Below are positions 8,496 through 15,656 of a DNA stretch of 20,748 bases, one piece after another. How positions within the stretch are numbered: position 1 is the first letter of the stretch; each line of letters begins with the position of its first letter. The stretch lies in contig CALEFO010000009.1 in assembly GCA_937877165.1 (NCBI GenBank), positions 1-20,748 of the forward strand, written 5' to 3'. Made by a program: the position numbers and the translations under genes. Source of the stretch: an uncultured Lachnospiraceae bacterium (lineage in GTDB: Bacteria > Bacillota > Clostridia > Lachnospirales > Lachnospiraceae). Under the pieces are notes generated by a model. The model did not search any database and was not told the origin of the DNA. It was given only the letters and a program-made list of their open reading frames with translations.

Positions 8496-9596
8496 TCAAA
8501 TCCGGGCCGCAATGGCATCTCCCATTCCTGCACAGGAAACCCTCGTCATTCCGGCGGCTTCCTCCGAATTCTTCGGCATCAGATCCGTGCTGCGGATGCC
8601 GTCCGCCAGGGTCTTTTTCACTGCGTCCTCAATGGCATCTGCTTCCTTGATCAGGCCAAAGGAATAGCGCAGCATCATCGCTGCAGACAATACCGTCGCA
8701 ATCGGGTTTGCAATGCCAAGGCCCGCAATGTCCGGAGCGCTGCCGTGGCTCGGCTCATACAGACCGAAGCTGCTCTCGTTCAGGGATGCCGAGGACAGCA
8801 TGCCGATGGAGCCGGTGATCATGGACGCTTCGTCTGACAGAATATCGCCGAACATATTCTCAGTCACCACTACATCGAACTGCTCGGGGTCCTTCACAAG
8901 CTGCATCGCGCAATTGTCAACGAGCATATCCGAGAGCTCGACATCCGGGTAATCCTCTGCCACCTCATGAACGATTTTCCTCCAGAGTCTCGAGGTATCC
9001 AGTACGTTTGCCTTGTCGACGCTGGTGACCTTCTTCCGGCGCTTCCTTGCAATGTCGAATGCCGTCCTTGCAATGCGGCGGATTTCGTTCTCGTTGTACT
9101 TCAGGGTATCCACAGCAGTCATAACGCCGTTCTCTTCCCTCGTCCAGCGGTCGCCGAAATACAAACCGCCCGTCAGCTCACGAACAATGATCAGGTCGAA
9201 CTTCCGTCCGCCCTCCTTTGCGGCAAGCGGACAGGATGCTGCAAGCTCCGGGAAAAGATAGGCCGGGCGCAGATTCGCATACAGCCCCAGTGCCTTCCGG
9301 ATGGCAAGAAGCCCTGCTTCCGGACGCTTTTCGGGGGGAAGCTGATACCAGGGAGACGTCTTCGCATCTCCACCGATGGAGCCCATGAGAACTGCATCGC
9401 TTGCCTTTGCAATGTCGATGGTCTCCTGCGTCAGCGGAACGCCGTAGCGGTCTATGGAACAGCCGCCCATCAGAATATCCGTGTAGTGAATGGTGTGCCC
9501 GAATTTCTCACAGACACGATCCAGTACCTTTCTTGCCTCAGCGACGATTTCCGGACCGATTCCGTCTCCGCCGATTACCGCAATGTTCATTTCCAT
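8496..9596 (-). CDS. leuB: 3-Isopropylmalate dehydrogenase
   Basis: NAD-dependent oxidative decarboxylation of 3-isopropylmalate in leucine synthesis. The family opening NIAVIGGDGIGPEIV is followed by RELTGGLYFGDR (catalytic Y146), SVDKANVL (K195), the metal aspartates D227, D251 and D255, and the NAD-binding EPSHGSAPDIAGLGIANPIA. There are three candidate ATGs (9602, 9596, 9590). AGAGGAG is too close to the first and well placed, about eight bases, for the second, so I use 9596 (366 residues). It is the first gene after the yajC terminator, so it needs its own promoter or read-through. The 285-base upstream gap is filled by a large hairpin element, and no clear promoter was found there. Confidence 0.95.
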   Translation of the reverse strand: MEMNIAVIGGDGIGPEIVAEARKVLDRVCEKFGHTIHYTDILMGGCSIDRYGVPLTQETIDIAKASDAVLMGSIGGDAKTSPWYQLPPEKRPEAGLLAIRKALGLYANLRPAYLFPELAASCPLAAKEGGRKFDLIIVRELTGGLYFGDRWTREENGVMTAVDTLKYNENEIRRIARTAFDIARKRRKKVTSVDKANVLDTSRLWRKIVHEVAEDYPDVELSDMLVDNCAMQLVKDPEQFDVVVTENMFGDILSDEASMITGSIGMLSSASLNESSFGLYEPSHGSAPDIAGLGIANPIATVLSAAMMLRYSFGLIKEADAIEDAVKKTLADGIRSTDLMPKNSEEAAGMTRVSCAGMGDAIAARI

Positions 9597-9622
9597 ACTC
9601 ATTTCTCCTCTGACCGCACCTC

Positions 9623-9638
9623 TTTTGAATTTTCAAAA
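9623..9638 (-). other. Small palindrome before leuB
   Basis: TTTTGAA and TTCAAAA are inverted around two bases, giving a short A/T-rich hairpin or an operator-like palindrome about 27 bases upstream of the leuB start. It could be part of the larger structured element next to it or a repressor site; the sequence does not decide. Confidence 0.3.
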
Positions 9639-9651
9639 CTCCTGCGAGCAT

Positions 9652-9800
9652 TTTGTTCAGCAGTCCCATCTCGAATTTGCTTTGCAAATCCTCGATGTGA
9701 CCGGTCAGAGGTCCTCCGGACCCTGACCGCGGGCTGCCTCTGACGATGAATCTGCACGCAAGCATGCGATTCACGCCATAGGCAGCCTGTGCTGAACAAA
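9652..9800 (-). other. 149-base nested multi-hairpin element upstream of leuB
   Basis: An 11-bp perfect inverted repeat (TTTGTTCAGCA, 9652-9662; TGCTGAACAAA, 9790-9800) encloses three hairpins. These are ATTTGC/GCAAAT at 9675-9689, an 11-bp stem with one bulge at 9703-9728 (GGTCAG, GGTCC, GGACC, CTGACC), and AGGCAGCC/GGCTGCCT at 9732-9739 with 9780-9787, whose own inside carries the GAATC/GATTC hairpin at 9748-9772. The layout is like a branched RNA with a closing stem. It starts directly after the yajC terminator and ends 56 bases before leuB. It may be a regulatory leader of leuB or one copy of a dispersed repeat. No T-box sequence or leader peptide is apparent. Confidence 0.6.
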
Positions 9801-9804
9801 TATA

Positions 9805-9836
9805 CACAAAAAGAAGGCCTCGGCCTTCTTTCGTGT
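9805..9836 (-). terminator. Intrinsic terminator after yajC
   Basis: On the minus strand AAAGAAGGCC and GGCCTTCTTT form a 10-bp stem around a very short loop, and the 3' arm runs into CTTTTTG. It lies 46 bases after the yajC stop. The plus-strand version has only a short T run, so it serves the yajC transcript better. It separates the tgt-yajC region from leuB-ilvD-ilvB. Confidence 0.75.
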
Positions 9837-9881
9837 CTGCCGCCACACTGCGGCCGTGTTTTAAAAATTCAGCTCTGCTTA

Positions 9882-10208
9882 TTATTTGTTCTTCGACTCT
9901 TCTTCTGCGGCATCTTCCGGCTTCTCTACCTGAACGATGGCTGCCTTCTGCATCGGGATGCGGCAGTTCTTGTTATTGCCGAACTCAACGATGACCGTGT
10001 CATCATTCATATCTACGATGATGCCGTAGAAGCCTGCGGTCGTCAGCACGCTGTCACCGATTGCAACTGAGGAAAGAAGGGCTTCCTTCTGCTTCTTCTC
10101 CTTATTCTGCGGACGAATAAAGAAGAAATAGAAAAATGCAACAATGATCACCAGATAAATGACCATGACCATCGTAGAACTTCCTGCTGCGGATGAACTA
10201 AGAAACAT
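9882..10208 (-). CDS. yajC: Preprotein translocase accessory subunit YajC
   Basis: Small membrane protein associated with the SecDF-YidC part of the Sec translocon. From the ATG at 10208 it has 108 residues, one N-terminal transmembrane helix (about 12-32) and then the family hallmark FFFIRPQNKEKKQKE. A soluble basic-then-acidic domain follows, with VAIGDSVLTTAGFYG, and an acidic-basic tail EEESKNK. GGAGGAG lies about eight bases before this ATG. A longer reading from 10232 would put that box inside the gene and is less likely. It follows tgt by 201 bases, a neighbour pair conserved in many bacteria, but here it has its own promoter and terminator. secD and secF are not in the window. Confidence 0.93.
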   Translation of the reverse strand: MFLSSSAAGSSTMVMVIYLVIIVAFFYFFFIRPQNKEKKQKEALLSSVAIGDSVLTTAGFYGIIVDMNDDTVIVEFGNNKNCRIPMQKAAIVQVEKPEDAAEEESKNK

Positions 10209-10272
10209 AATGTAATCTCCTCCATATTTCAAACTGTGGCACGGATCATTGTTCCGCCGCCAATTTCTCTTT

Positions 10273-10302
10273 ACTATACATCAAACCTTGGAAACTGGAC
10301 AA
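10273..10302 (-). promoter_or_regulatory. Likely yajC promoter
   Basis: On the minus strand a -35-like TTGTCC (10302-10297) is followed after 18 bases by a -10-like TATAGT (10278-10273). Transcription would start near 10266, leaving a leader of about 58 bases to the yajC ATG. It sits just after the hairpin that follows tgt, which fits separate transcription of yajC. Confidence 0.6.
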
Positions 10303-10339
10303 GTATTTTCCCAAAAGCAGATACTTTCTGCCACGCAAG

Positions 10340-10376
10340 AGGCCTGTATGATAGGAAAGTGCTATCATACAGGCCT
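10340..10376 (-). terminator. Perfect 15-bp hairpin after tgt, possible terminator
   Basis: AGGCCTGTATGATAG and its exact complement are separated by a 7-base loop. It begins 33 bases after the tgt stop and lies before the yajC promoter. Neither strand has a good T tract after the stem (minus strand continues CTTGCG), so it may work poorly as an intrinsic terminator or may protect the 3' end of the tgt mRNA. Confidence 0.5.
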
Positions 10377-10409
10377 TCCTCCGCTTTCGAACAGCCGGTA
10401 GCTGCAGGA

Positions 10410-11561
10410 TCACGGCGTCCCCTTCAGATCCTCAAGCTTATGCTTCTTATAAATAGGATACATTCCGGCATCAATGGCATCCCGGATCTCCTGCATCAGA
10501 TGATTGTAAAAATACAGGTTGTGCATGACGCAGAATCGGAGCCCCAGGGATTCCTGCGCCTTCAGAAGATGACGGATATAGGCTCTCGAGTAACCTGCCC
10601 GGCAGACCGGACACCCGCAGTTCTCATCAATGGGGCGCATGTCCTTCTCATAGGCTGCATTCCGGATATGGAGCGTCCCATGATCTGTGTAAAGATTCCC
10701 GTGACGGCCGTTTCTCGACGGATAGACGCAGTCGAAGAAATCAATGCCCCGGTCCACCGCCTCCAGAATATTCTCCGGTGTGCCGACGCCCATCAGATAC
10801 GTGGGCTTGTCCTTGGGAAGATACGGAACCACCTCGTCCAGCACGCTGTACATCTGCTCATGGCTTTCTCCAACCGCAAGGCCGCCGACCGCATAGCCGT
10901 CCAGATCCATCTCTGCAATCCGCTTCGCGTGGTCCACACGGATGTCGTGATAGATTGCGCCCTGATTGATGGCAAACAGAAGCTGATGCGGATTGACGCA
11001 CCCCTCTTCTATCCTAAGCTCTGCCATCTTCTTCTTACAGCGTTCGAGCCATCTTGTGGTCCGCGCCACCGAATTCTCCACGTAGCTGCGATCTGCAAGC
11101 GCCGGGGCACACTCATCAAAGGCCATGGCGATTGTGGATCCGAGATTCGACTGAATCGTCATGGACTCCTCCGGTCCCATGAAAATCTTCGCACCGTCCA
11201 CATGAGAATGGAACGACACGCCCTCTTCCTTGATCTGGCGCAGCTCTGCCAGCGAGAAAACCTGAAATCCGCCGGAATCCGTCAGAATCGGACGATCCCA
11301 GGTCGTGAATTTATGAAGTCCGCCGAGCTCCTTGATCACGGCATCTCCCGTGCGGACGTGCAGATGATAGGTGTTGCAGAGCATCACCTGCGTTTTGATT
11401 TCACGAAGGTCATCCGCAGACAGTCCGCCCTTAATGGCTCCCGCCGTTGCGACATTCATGAAAACAGGGGTCTCAATTGTTCCGTGCACCGTGGTCATGT
11501 GGGCGCGTTTGGCCCTGCCGTCGGTATTGACAATCTGATAGGTATAATCCTGTTTAGGCAT
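10410..11561 (-). CDS. tgt: tRNA-guanine transglycosylase (queuine/preQ1)
   Basis: Exchanges guanine 34 of GUN-anticodon tRNAs (Asp, Asn, His, Tyr) for the queuosine precursor preQ1, or queuine. From the ATG at 11561, with AAAGGA seven bases upstream, it has 383 residues starting MPKQDYTYQIV. D95 in LTDSGGFQVFSL and the nucleophile D277 in DFFDCVYPSRNGRHG are in place. Zinc ligands are C315, C317, C320 and H347, matching the CxCx2Cx26H spacing. It lies 90 bases after aroC, probably in the same transcript, and is followed by a strong hairpin. queA is not present in the window. A start at 11594 is open but has no ribosome-binding site. Confidence 0.96.
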   Translation of the reverse strand: MPKQDYTYQIVNTDGRAKRAHMTTVHGTIETPVFMNVATAGAIKGGLSADDLREIKTQVMLCNTYHLHVRTGDAVIKELGGLHKFTTWDRPILTDSGGFQVFSLAELRQIKEEGVSFHSHVDGAKIFMGPEESMTIQSNLGSTIAMAFDECAPALADRSYVENSVARTTRWLERCKKKMAELRIEEGCVNPHQLLFAINQGAIYHDIRVDHAKRIAEMDLDGYAVGGLAVGESHEQMYSVLDEVVPYLPKDKPTYLMGVGTPENILEAVDRGIDFFDCVYPSRNGRHGNLYTDHGTLHIRNAAYEKDMRPIDENCGCPVCRAGYSRAYIRHLLKAQESLGLRFCVMHNLYFYNHLMQEIRDAIDAGMYPIYKKHKLEDLKGTP

Positions 11562-11651
11562 ATTTTTTTCCTTTAACAATAATGACAGATACAATCGGTT
11601 TGAAAAAATTTTGACCGCTGCATGATTTCAAAATCGCCTTCTTGGGCTCTC

Positions 11652-12761
11652 CTACTCTTCTGTGGAATAGAACTTCCGGACGTTTTCCGCCCGCGCGGAC
11701 ATGTTGGAGAGCATGGCATCCAGAATCGTCAGTGCGCACATGGTCTCACAGACAACAACTGCTCTCGGCACAACGGTCGGATCATGCCGTCCGTGGATCA
11801 CAAGTGCCTTTGGCGTCCCGTCAAGCATCACCGTCTCCTGCGGCTGCGCGATGGAGGGGGTCGGCTTGAAGGCCGCCGTCAGAATAATATCCGAGCCGTC
11901 CGCGATGCCGCCAAGGATCCCTCCCGCGTGATTGGTTCTTTTGCTGATAAAGCCTTCCTCATTGGTGTAAAAGGCATCATTATTCTCGGAGCCTCTCGTA
12001 TAGGCAGCAAACATACCGTCTCCGACTCCGACGGACTTGCAGGCATTGATTCCCATCAGCGCATCCGCAAGTCTTGCGTCCAGCTTCTGCATGGTCGGAT
12101 CGCCGATTCCCGCCGGAACGCCGGAGATCACGCCCTTGACGATACCGCCAATGGAATCCTGCTCCTTTCGGCAGGCCTCAATCAGGCGGACCGCCTCCTC
12201 ATTGGCCTCTTCATCCGGCATGCAGGTGGGAGTTTTCAGGATCAGCTCCGGATCAAAGCGGTCCGGATCAATGACCACGTCGCCGATGGCCGCCGTGTAG
12301 AAGCAGAAATCAACGCCGAGCTCCTTTAAGAACTTCTCCGCAACAGCTCCGGCCGCCACTCTCGCCGCCGTCTCTCTTGCAGAGGAGCGTCCGCCGCCCC
12401 GATAGTCACGAAAACCATACTTGCACTCGTAGGTATAATCAGCGTGCCCCGGTCGGAAGCAGTCTGCGATCTCGCTGTAATCCTTCGAATTCTGATTGTT
12501 GTTGCGGATGAGAAGTGCAATCGGCGTTCCCGTTGTCTTTCCCTCAAAGGTGCCGGAAAGGATTTCCACCAGATCATCTTCCCTTCTGGGCGTCGAAATA
12601 CTATTTCGTCCCGGCTTTCTACGGTCAAGATAAACCTGAATGTCTTCCTCCGTCAGCTCCATGCCTGCCGGAAACCCGTCCAGGACGGCGCCAATGCCTG
12701 CCCCATGCGACTCCCCGAAGGTGGTCACACGGAGAATATTTCCAAAATATGAACCTGCCAT
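11652..12761 (-). CDS. aroC: Chorismate synthase
   Basis: Converts 5-enolpyruvylshikimate 3-phosphate to chorismate using reduced FMN without net redox change, the last step of the shikimate pathway. The 369 residues include the signature GESHGAGIGAVLDGFPAG (16-33), RRKPGRNSISTPRRE (47-61), RPGHADYTYECKYGFRDYRG (103-122), GGGRSSARET (122-131) and HGRHDPTVVPRA near the C-terminus. The ATG follows a purine-rich AGAGAGAAG stretch. It is 34 bases after the lactonase-like gene and 90 before tgt. No other shikimate genes are in the window, so aroC is detached from its pathway here. Confidence 0.97.
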   Translation of the reverse strand: MAGSYFGNILRVTTFGESHGAGIGAVLDGFPAGMELTEEDIQVYLDRRKPGRNSISTPRREDDLVEILSGTFEGKTTGTPIALLIRNNNQNSKDYSEIADCFRPGHADYTYECKYGFRDYRGGGRSSARETAARVAAGAVAEKFLKELGVDFCFYTAAIGDVVIDPDRFDPELILKTPTCMPDEEANEEAVRLIEACRKEQDSIGGIVKGVISGVPAGIGDPTMQKLDARLADALMGINACKSVGVGDGMFAAYTRGSENNDAFYTNEEGFISKRTNHAGGILGGIADGSDIILTAAFKPTPSIAQPQETVMLDGTPKALVIHGRHDPTVVPRAVVVCETMCALTILDAMLSNMSARAENVRKFYSTEE

Positions 12762-12795
12762 AATCGATACTTCTCTCTTTTCTGAATGCTGATTT

Positions 12796-13944
12796 TCAGT
12801 TCTGCTCGCCGACGAGCTTGTGGAAAATAACGCAGTTGGGCCGGTCCACGTGAAGCTCCCGCCCCTTCATGATGATGAGCCCCTTCTTCAGATCACAGGT
12901 AAAAAACGTCATCGTGTTGGACTCATGATTCAGCGACACCAGATGCCGGTTGTCCGGAAAAAGTGCGCAGTCCTTCGGATAGTCCCCGGAAATCGGAAGA
13001 CACAAAACCTTGGAGAGCATTCCCGTCTTCTCGTCAATGGAGAAGATCGCCGCCGAGTTGTCCCCGGCATTGGAGGTCACGAGATACTTGAAGTCATCCG
13101 ACAGATTCAGCGCCGAGGCGGCCGCGTCCGCAGAATGATAATTGTTCAGCGTGGAGATTGTCTGCACCTTCTCAAATTCCGGCTCGTTGTTCTTCACCAT
13201 GTAGCTGTAGACATCAATCGAACATTTCATCTCGTTGACGATATACAAAAAACGTCCATCCTTCGAAAATTTGATGTGGCGCGGCGCGGATTCCAGTTCA
13301 CCGTGAATGATGTCCACCTGCTTGATTTTGCCGGTCACGGCGTTGAAGGCATAGACATTCGTGTGGTCCAGTCCAAGGTCCGCCGCGCAGAGGAACTTGT
13401 TGTCCCGCGTCATCTTGACGCACTGCACATGCGGGCGGAAATTGCGCTCCGCGACTGACCCCATGCCCTTGTGATAGACCTCGTCCGTGATCTGACCAAT
13501 TTTACCAGTCTCCGGATCAAGCTTCAGCACCGTAATTTTGCCGTCGTGATAGCCCGCAACGAACAGCCAGGAATCCGTGTAGTCCGTGGAAAGATAGGAA
13601 CCGCGCATGCCGTTAATGGATGCCTTGTTGATGAACTCAAGGTCGCCGCCCTTCACAATCCGGTACGCCTCCACCCCGAAATCCGTGATGGAATACAGAT
13701 ATTTCTGATTGTGTGCAATGGTCACATAGGAGGAATTGGTGATCTCCACCTGATCCTTCTCGATGAACCGCCCCTCCTTCATATCCACGTCATAAATACG
13801 AATGCCGAAATTGTCTCCGGTTGAAGTCGTATAGGCGGAAACATATGCCACATATCTGGCCTTTCCTGCAGCCTCTTTGCGATTTCTGACCGGGTCCTTT
13901 TTTTTCTGCTCCATCTGCTCTTCCTGATTCTTTTGTTCTGTCAT
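12796..13944 (-). CDS. Lactonase-family seven-bladed beta-propeller protein
   Basis: A 382-residue protein of the lactonase / 6-phosphogluconolactonase (Pgl, YkgB-like) beta-propeller family. Repeated blade-like strands such as NQKYLYSITDFGVEAYRI, DGRFLYIVNEMKCSIDVYSY and FKYLVTSNAGDNSAAIFSID recur about every 45-55 residues. FRPHVQCVKMTRDNKFLCAADLG and SAPRHIKFSKDGRFLY match the conserved PHxxxxxPDGxxxxxxDLG and PRHxxFxxDG motifs. A highly charged 28-residue N-terminus precedes the propeller, and there is no signal peptide, so it is probably cytosolic. AGGAGG lies five bases before the ATG. Hydrolysis of 6-phosphogluconolactone is possible, but the family includes proteins with other substrates, and no pentose-phosphate gene is nearby. 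Confidence 0.85.
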   Translation of the reverse strand: MTEQKNQEEQMEQKKKDPVRNRKEAAGKARYVAYVSAYTTSTGDNFGIRIYDVDMKEGRFIEKDQVEITNSSYVTIAHNQKYLYSITDFGVEAYRIVKGGDLEFINKASINGMRGSYLSTDYTDSWLFVAGYHDGKITVLKLDPETGKIGQITDEVYHKGMGSVAERNFRPHVQCVKMTRDNKFLCAADLGLDHTNVYAFNAVTGKIKQVDIIHGELESAPRHIKFSKDGRFLYIVNEMKCSIDVYSYMVKNNEPEFEKVQTISTLNNYHSADAAASALNLSDDFKYLVTSNAGDNSAAIFSIDEKTGMLSKVLCLPISGDYPKDCALFPDNRHLVSLNHESNTMTFFTCDLKKGLIIMKGRELHVDRPNCVIFHKLVGEQN

Positions 13945-13992
13945 GGCAGCCTCCTGATGTCTTTTGACTTCTGCTTCCTGCCCCTGATCCGT

Positions 13993-14607
13993 CTACTTGT
14001 TCTGACCGAACCAGTCCTGTGTATCGTACATATGTGTGACGCGGAATTTCTCATCCTCGCCCAGTGTCATCTCAATGATAGCACAGTTCCCGATTCCCTG
14101 ATTCCAGATCTCATCCAGAGGAAGATACCCTGCCCATTTGAGAAGAACGCGCATCGCGCAGCCGTGGCAGCCGACAAGAATGCTCTTTCCCGGGCGGTTC
14201 TTTCGAAGGTCCTCCATAAACGAGGCAAGTCTTGCCTCCAGCTCCTCAAAGGATTCCGCACCCTTGGGCGGAACATATTCCGACGGCTTGTCAAAAAGAT
14301 GCCCCACTGCGGGAGCCTCCCTGTCAAACGGCGTCTCGTCCAGCAGGCCGAAATTCATCTCCTTCAGGCGGTCATCCAGCTGGAACTGCGACCGGTCCAG
14401 GCCGGTCACAATCTCAATGGTGCGGGTGGCCCGGTCAATAGGACTCGAATAAACTGCATCAAAGATAAGGCCAAGATTCTTGACACGTTCCTTTGCCTTT
14501 TGGGCCTGTTCGATTCCCCTGGCATTCAGAGACGTGTTTACCTGCCCCTGGAAAAGATGGCGGGCATTCCAGTCCGTCTCTCCGTGCCGCATGATATATA
14601 CCTTCAT
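13993..14607 (-). CDS. Histidine phosphatase family protein (phosphoglycerate-mutase fold)
   Basis: A 204-residue cytosolic protein of the histidine phosphatase superfamily. The phospho-acceptor H8 is in MRHGET, R59 is in SSPIDRA, E83 is in LKEMNFG and the second histidine H148 is in VGCHGC, so the catalytic set is complete. The size and motif spacing suit GpmB/CobC-like broad-specificity phosphatases rather than the longer glycolytic GpmA. The substrate cannot be read from sequence. With no SerB in view it is one candidate for a phosphoserine phosphatase, since a known alternative PSP in other bacteria belongs to this fold, but it is about 10 kb from serC. An AGGAA box lies about 11 bases upstream. 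It follows larB by 191 bases of mostly repeat DNA. Confidence 0.88.
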   Translation of the reverse strand: MKVYIMRHGETDWNARHLFQGQVNTSLNARGIEQAQKAKERVKNLGLIFDAVYSSPIDRATRTIEIVTGLDRSQFQLDDRLKEMNFGLLDETPFDREAPAVGHLFDKPSEYVPPKGAESFEELEARLASFMEDLRKNRPGKSILVGCHGCAMRVLLKWAGYLPLDEIWNQGIGNCAIIEMTLGEDEKFRVTHMYDTQDWFGQNK

Positions 14608-14635
14608 TCTGTATGTGTTTCCTTTCTTCTGTTGC

Positions 14636-14737
14636 AGGAGAAATCTGCGCAGGCAGTTTCTCCGATGCGGGAGCAGGCACGTAAAACGTGCTGCTCCTAA
14701 CAGGAGGAATTGCCATCGGGCAATTCCGAGTGTCGCA
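14636..14737. repeat. 102-bp tandem hairpin repeat, copy 1
   Basis: First of two adjacent 102-bp units. On the plus strand it holds three hairpins: GGAGAAA+CTGC with GCAG+TTTCTCC (one bulged T), GGAGCAG+CACGT with its complement (one bulged G), and GGAATTGCC with GGCAATTCC. It lies in the larB-to-phosphatase gap, close to the phosphatase start. It differs from copy 2 only at two paired positions and in the last few bases. Confidence 0.9.
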
Positions 14738-14839
14738 AGGAGAAATCCGCGCAGGCGGTTTCTCCGATGCGGGAGCAGGCACGTAAAACGTGCTGCTCCT
14801 AACAGGAGGAATTGCCATCGGGCAATTCCGAGTGTACAA
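14738..14839. repeat. 102-bp tandem hairpin repeat, copy 2, overlapping larB 3' end
   Basis: Second unit, offset exactly 102 bases. In its first hairpin the inner stem is CCGC/GCGG where copy 1 has CTGC/GCAG, so a T-A pair has become C-G with the pairing kept. The last codons and the stop of larB lie inside this copy, so the repeat supplies the LarB C-terminal tail. Confidence 0.9.
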
Positions 14840-15575
14840 GCCTGTTAATCTGCGATGCGACGTATCCGGCCCCGTATCCATTATCAATGTTAACTACCGT
14901 AATCCCGTTGGCGCAGGAATTGATCATCGTAAGAAGCGCCGAAATTCCCTTCAGATTCGCGCCGTATCCGACGGACGTCGGGACCGCAATCACAGGATTC
15001 TCCACAAGTCCCGCAAGAACCCCCGCAAGAGCTCCCTCCATGCCGGCCACTGCGATCACTACGTTGGCCTTCCGGATCACCTCGAGTCTTGAAAGAAGGC
15101 GGTGGATTCCGGAAACGCCTACATCATAGATCCGGTCCACGTTCCCGCCGAGAAACTCTGCGGTCTGCGCGGCCTCTTCGGCCACAGCAATGTCCGCTGT
15201 TCCGCCGGAGCAGACGGCAATCCGGCCCCTTTTCGGCAGAACCCTGGAGGGTTCTGCCACCTTCAGAATCCGCGACACCGGGTCATATTCGGCAGACGGA
15301 AGTGTTTTTTTCACAAGCTCCGCCTGCTCCTTCGTTGCCCGGGTCCCCATGACCAGCCCATTTTTCTCATAGAGCGTCCGAAAAATTCCCACAAGATACG
15401 CATCCTCCTTGCCCGCGCAGTACACGACCTCCGGATATCCGGATCTTGTCTGCCGGTGCAGGTCAAGCCTTGCGTAGCCTAAATCTTCATAGGGCTTTTC
15501 CTGAAAAAAGCGGTCCGCTTCCTCGACAGACATCGCGCCGCTTTTTACCTGTTCCAGTACTTCTTTTGCCGTCAT
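14799..15575 (-). CDS. larB: Nickel-pincer cofactor biosynthesis protein LarB
   Basis: LarB carboxylates the pyridinium ring of nicotinic acid adenine dinucleotide and hydrolyses its phosphoanhydride, giving the biscarboxylated mononucleotide that LarE then thiolates. The 258-residue protein has a C-terminal domain like the PurE AIR carboxylase, with VCSGGTADIAVAEEAA (121-136), VAGMEGALAGVLAGL (176-190), PTSVGYGA (199-206) and NSCANGITVVNIDNGYGAG (219-237). C221 matches the active-site cysteine known in the Lactiplantibacillus enzyme. The final residues, about VHSELPDGNSSC and the stop, are encoded by the 102-bp repeat, so the natural C-terminus may have been replaced. It follows larE by 75 bases containing a 66-bp repeat. 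GGGGG precedes the ATG at 15575. Confidence 0.93.
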   Translation of the reverse strand: MTAKEVLEQVKSGAMSVEEADRFFQEKPYEDLGYARLDLHRQTRSGYPEVVYCAGKEDAYLVGIFRTLYEKNGLVMGTRATKEQAELVKKTLPSAEYDPVSRILKVAEPSRVLPKRGRIAVCSGGTADIAVAEEAAQTAEFLGGNVDRIYDVGVSGIHRLLSRLEVIRKANVVIAVAGMEGALAGVLAGLVENPVIAVPTSVGYGANLKGISALLTMINSCANGITVVNIDNGYGAGYVASQINRLVHSELPDGNSSC

Positions 15576-15590
15576 CGTCGATCCCCCGCT

Positions 15591-15656
15591 GAGGCAGCCG
15601 ATGCGTCAGCACCACTGCTGTCATTGGAACGTGTCAGATTGATGTCCCATTCAAGC
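15591..15656 (-). repeat. 66-bp hairpin repeat, copy B (larE-larB gap)
   Basis: Gap-free partner of the 66-bp segment at 1436-1501, in the same orientation to the flanking genes. The second hairpin (CAGCA, four-base loop, TGCTG) is conserved and only its loop differs. The first stem is weaker here, with mismatches and G-U pairs, while the loop GACATCAATC is kept. The first bases of the repeat include the larE stop codon. Confidence 0.7.

Noticed and set aside
5453..8650. Long plus-strand open frames (for example 5453-6859 and 6914-8650)
   Set aside because: They mirror ilvB, ilvD and leuB, which have full family motifs on the minus strand. The plus-strand translations are rich in His, Arg and Cys and resemble no known family.
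9538..9846. A 102-codon minus-strand frame covering the region upstream of leuB
   Set aside because: It runs through the terminator and the nested hairpins into the start of leuB in another frame. The base pattern is explained by the stems and there is no credible start signal.
9597..9881. T-box or leader-peptide attenuator for leuB
   Set aside because: I could not find the T-box antiterminator sequence, a specifier loop, or a short leucine-rich reading frame. The only terminator here sits where it should for yajC.
14636..14839. CRISPR array
   Set aside because: There are only two units, with no spacers between them, and the units are 102 bp with internal hairpins. No cas gene is nearby.
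14459..14887. A 142-codon open frame with a repeated peptide motif across the 102-bp repeats
   Set aside because: It exists because the 102-bp unit is a multiple of three and free of stops in that frame. It overlaps larB and the phosphatase gene, has no ribosome-binding site, and its peptide repeat is only the translated hairpins.
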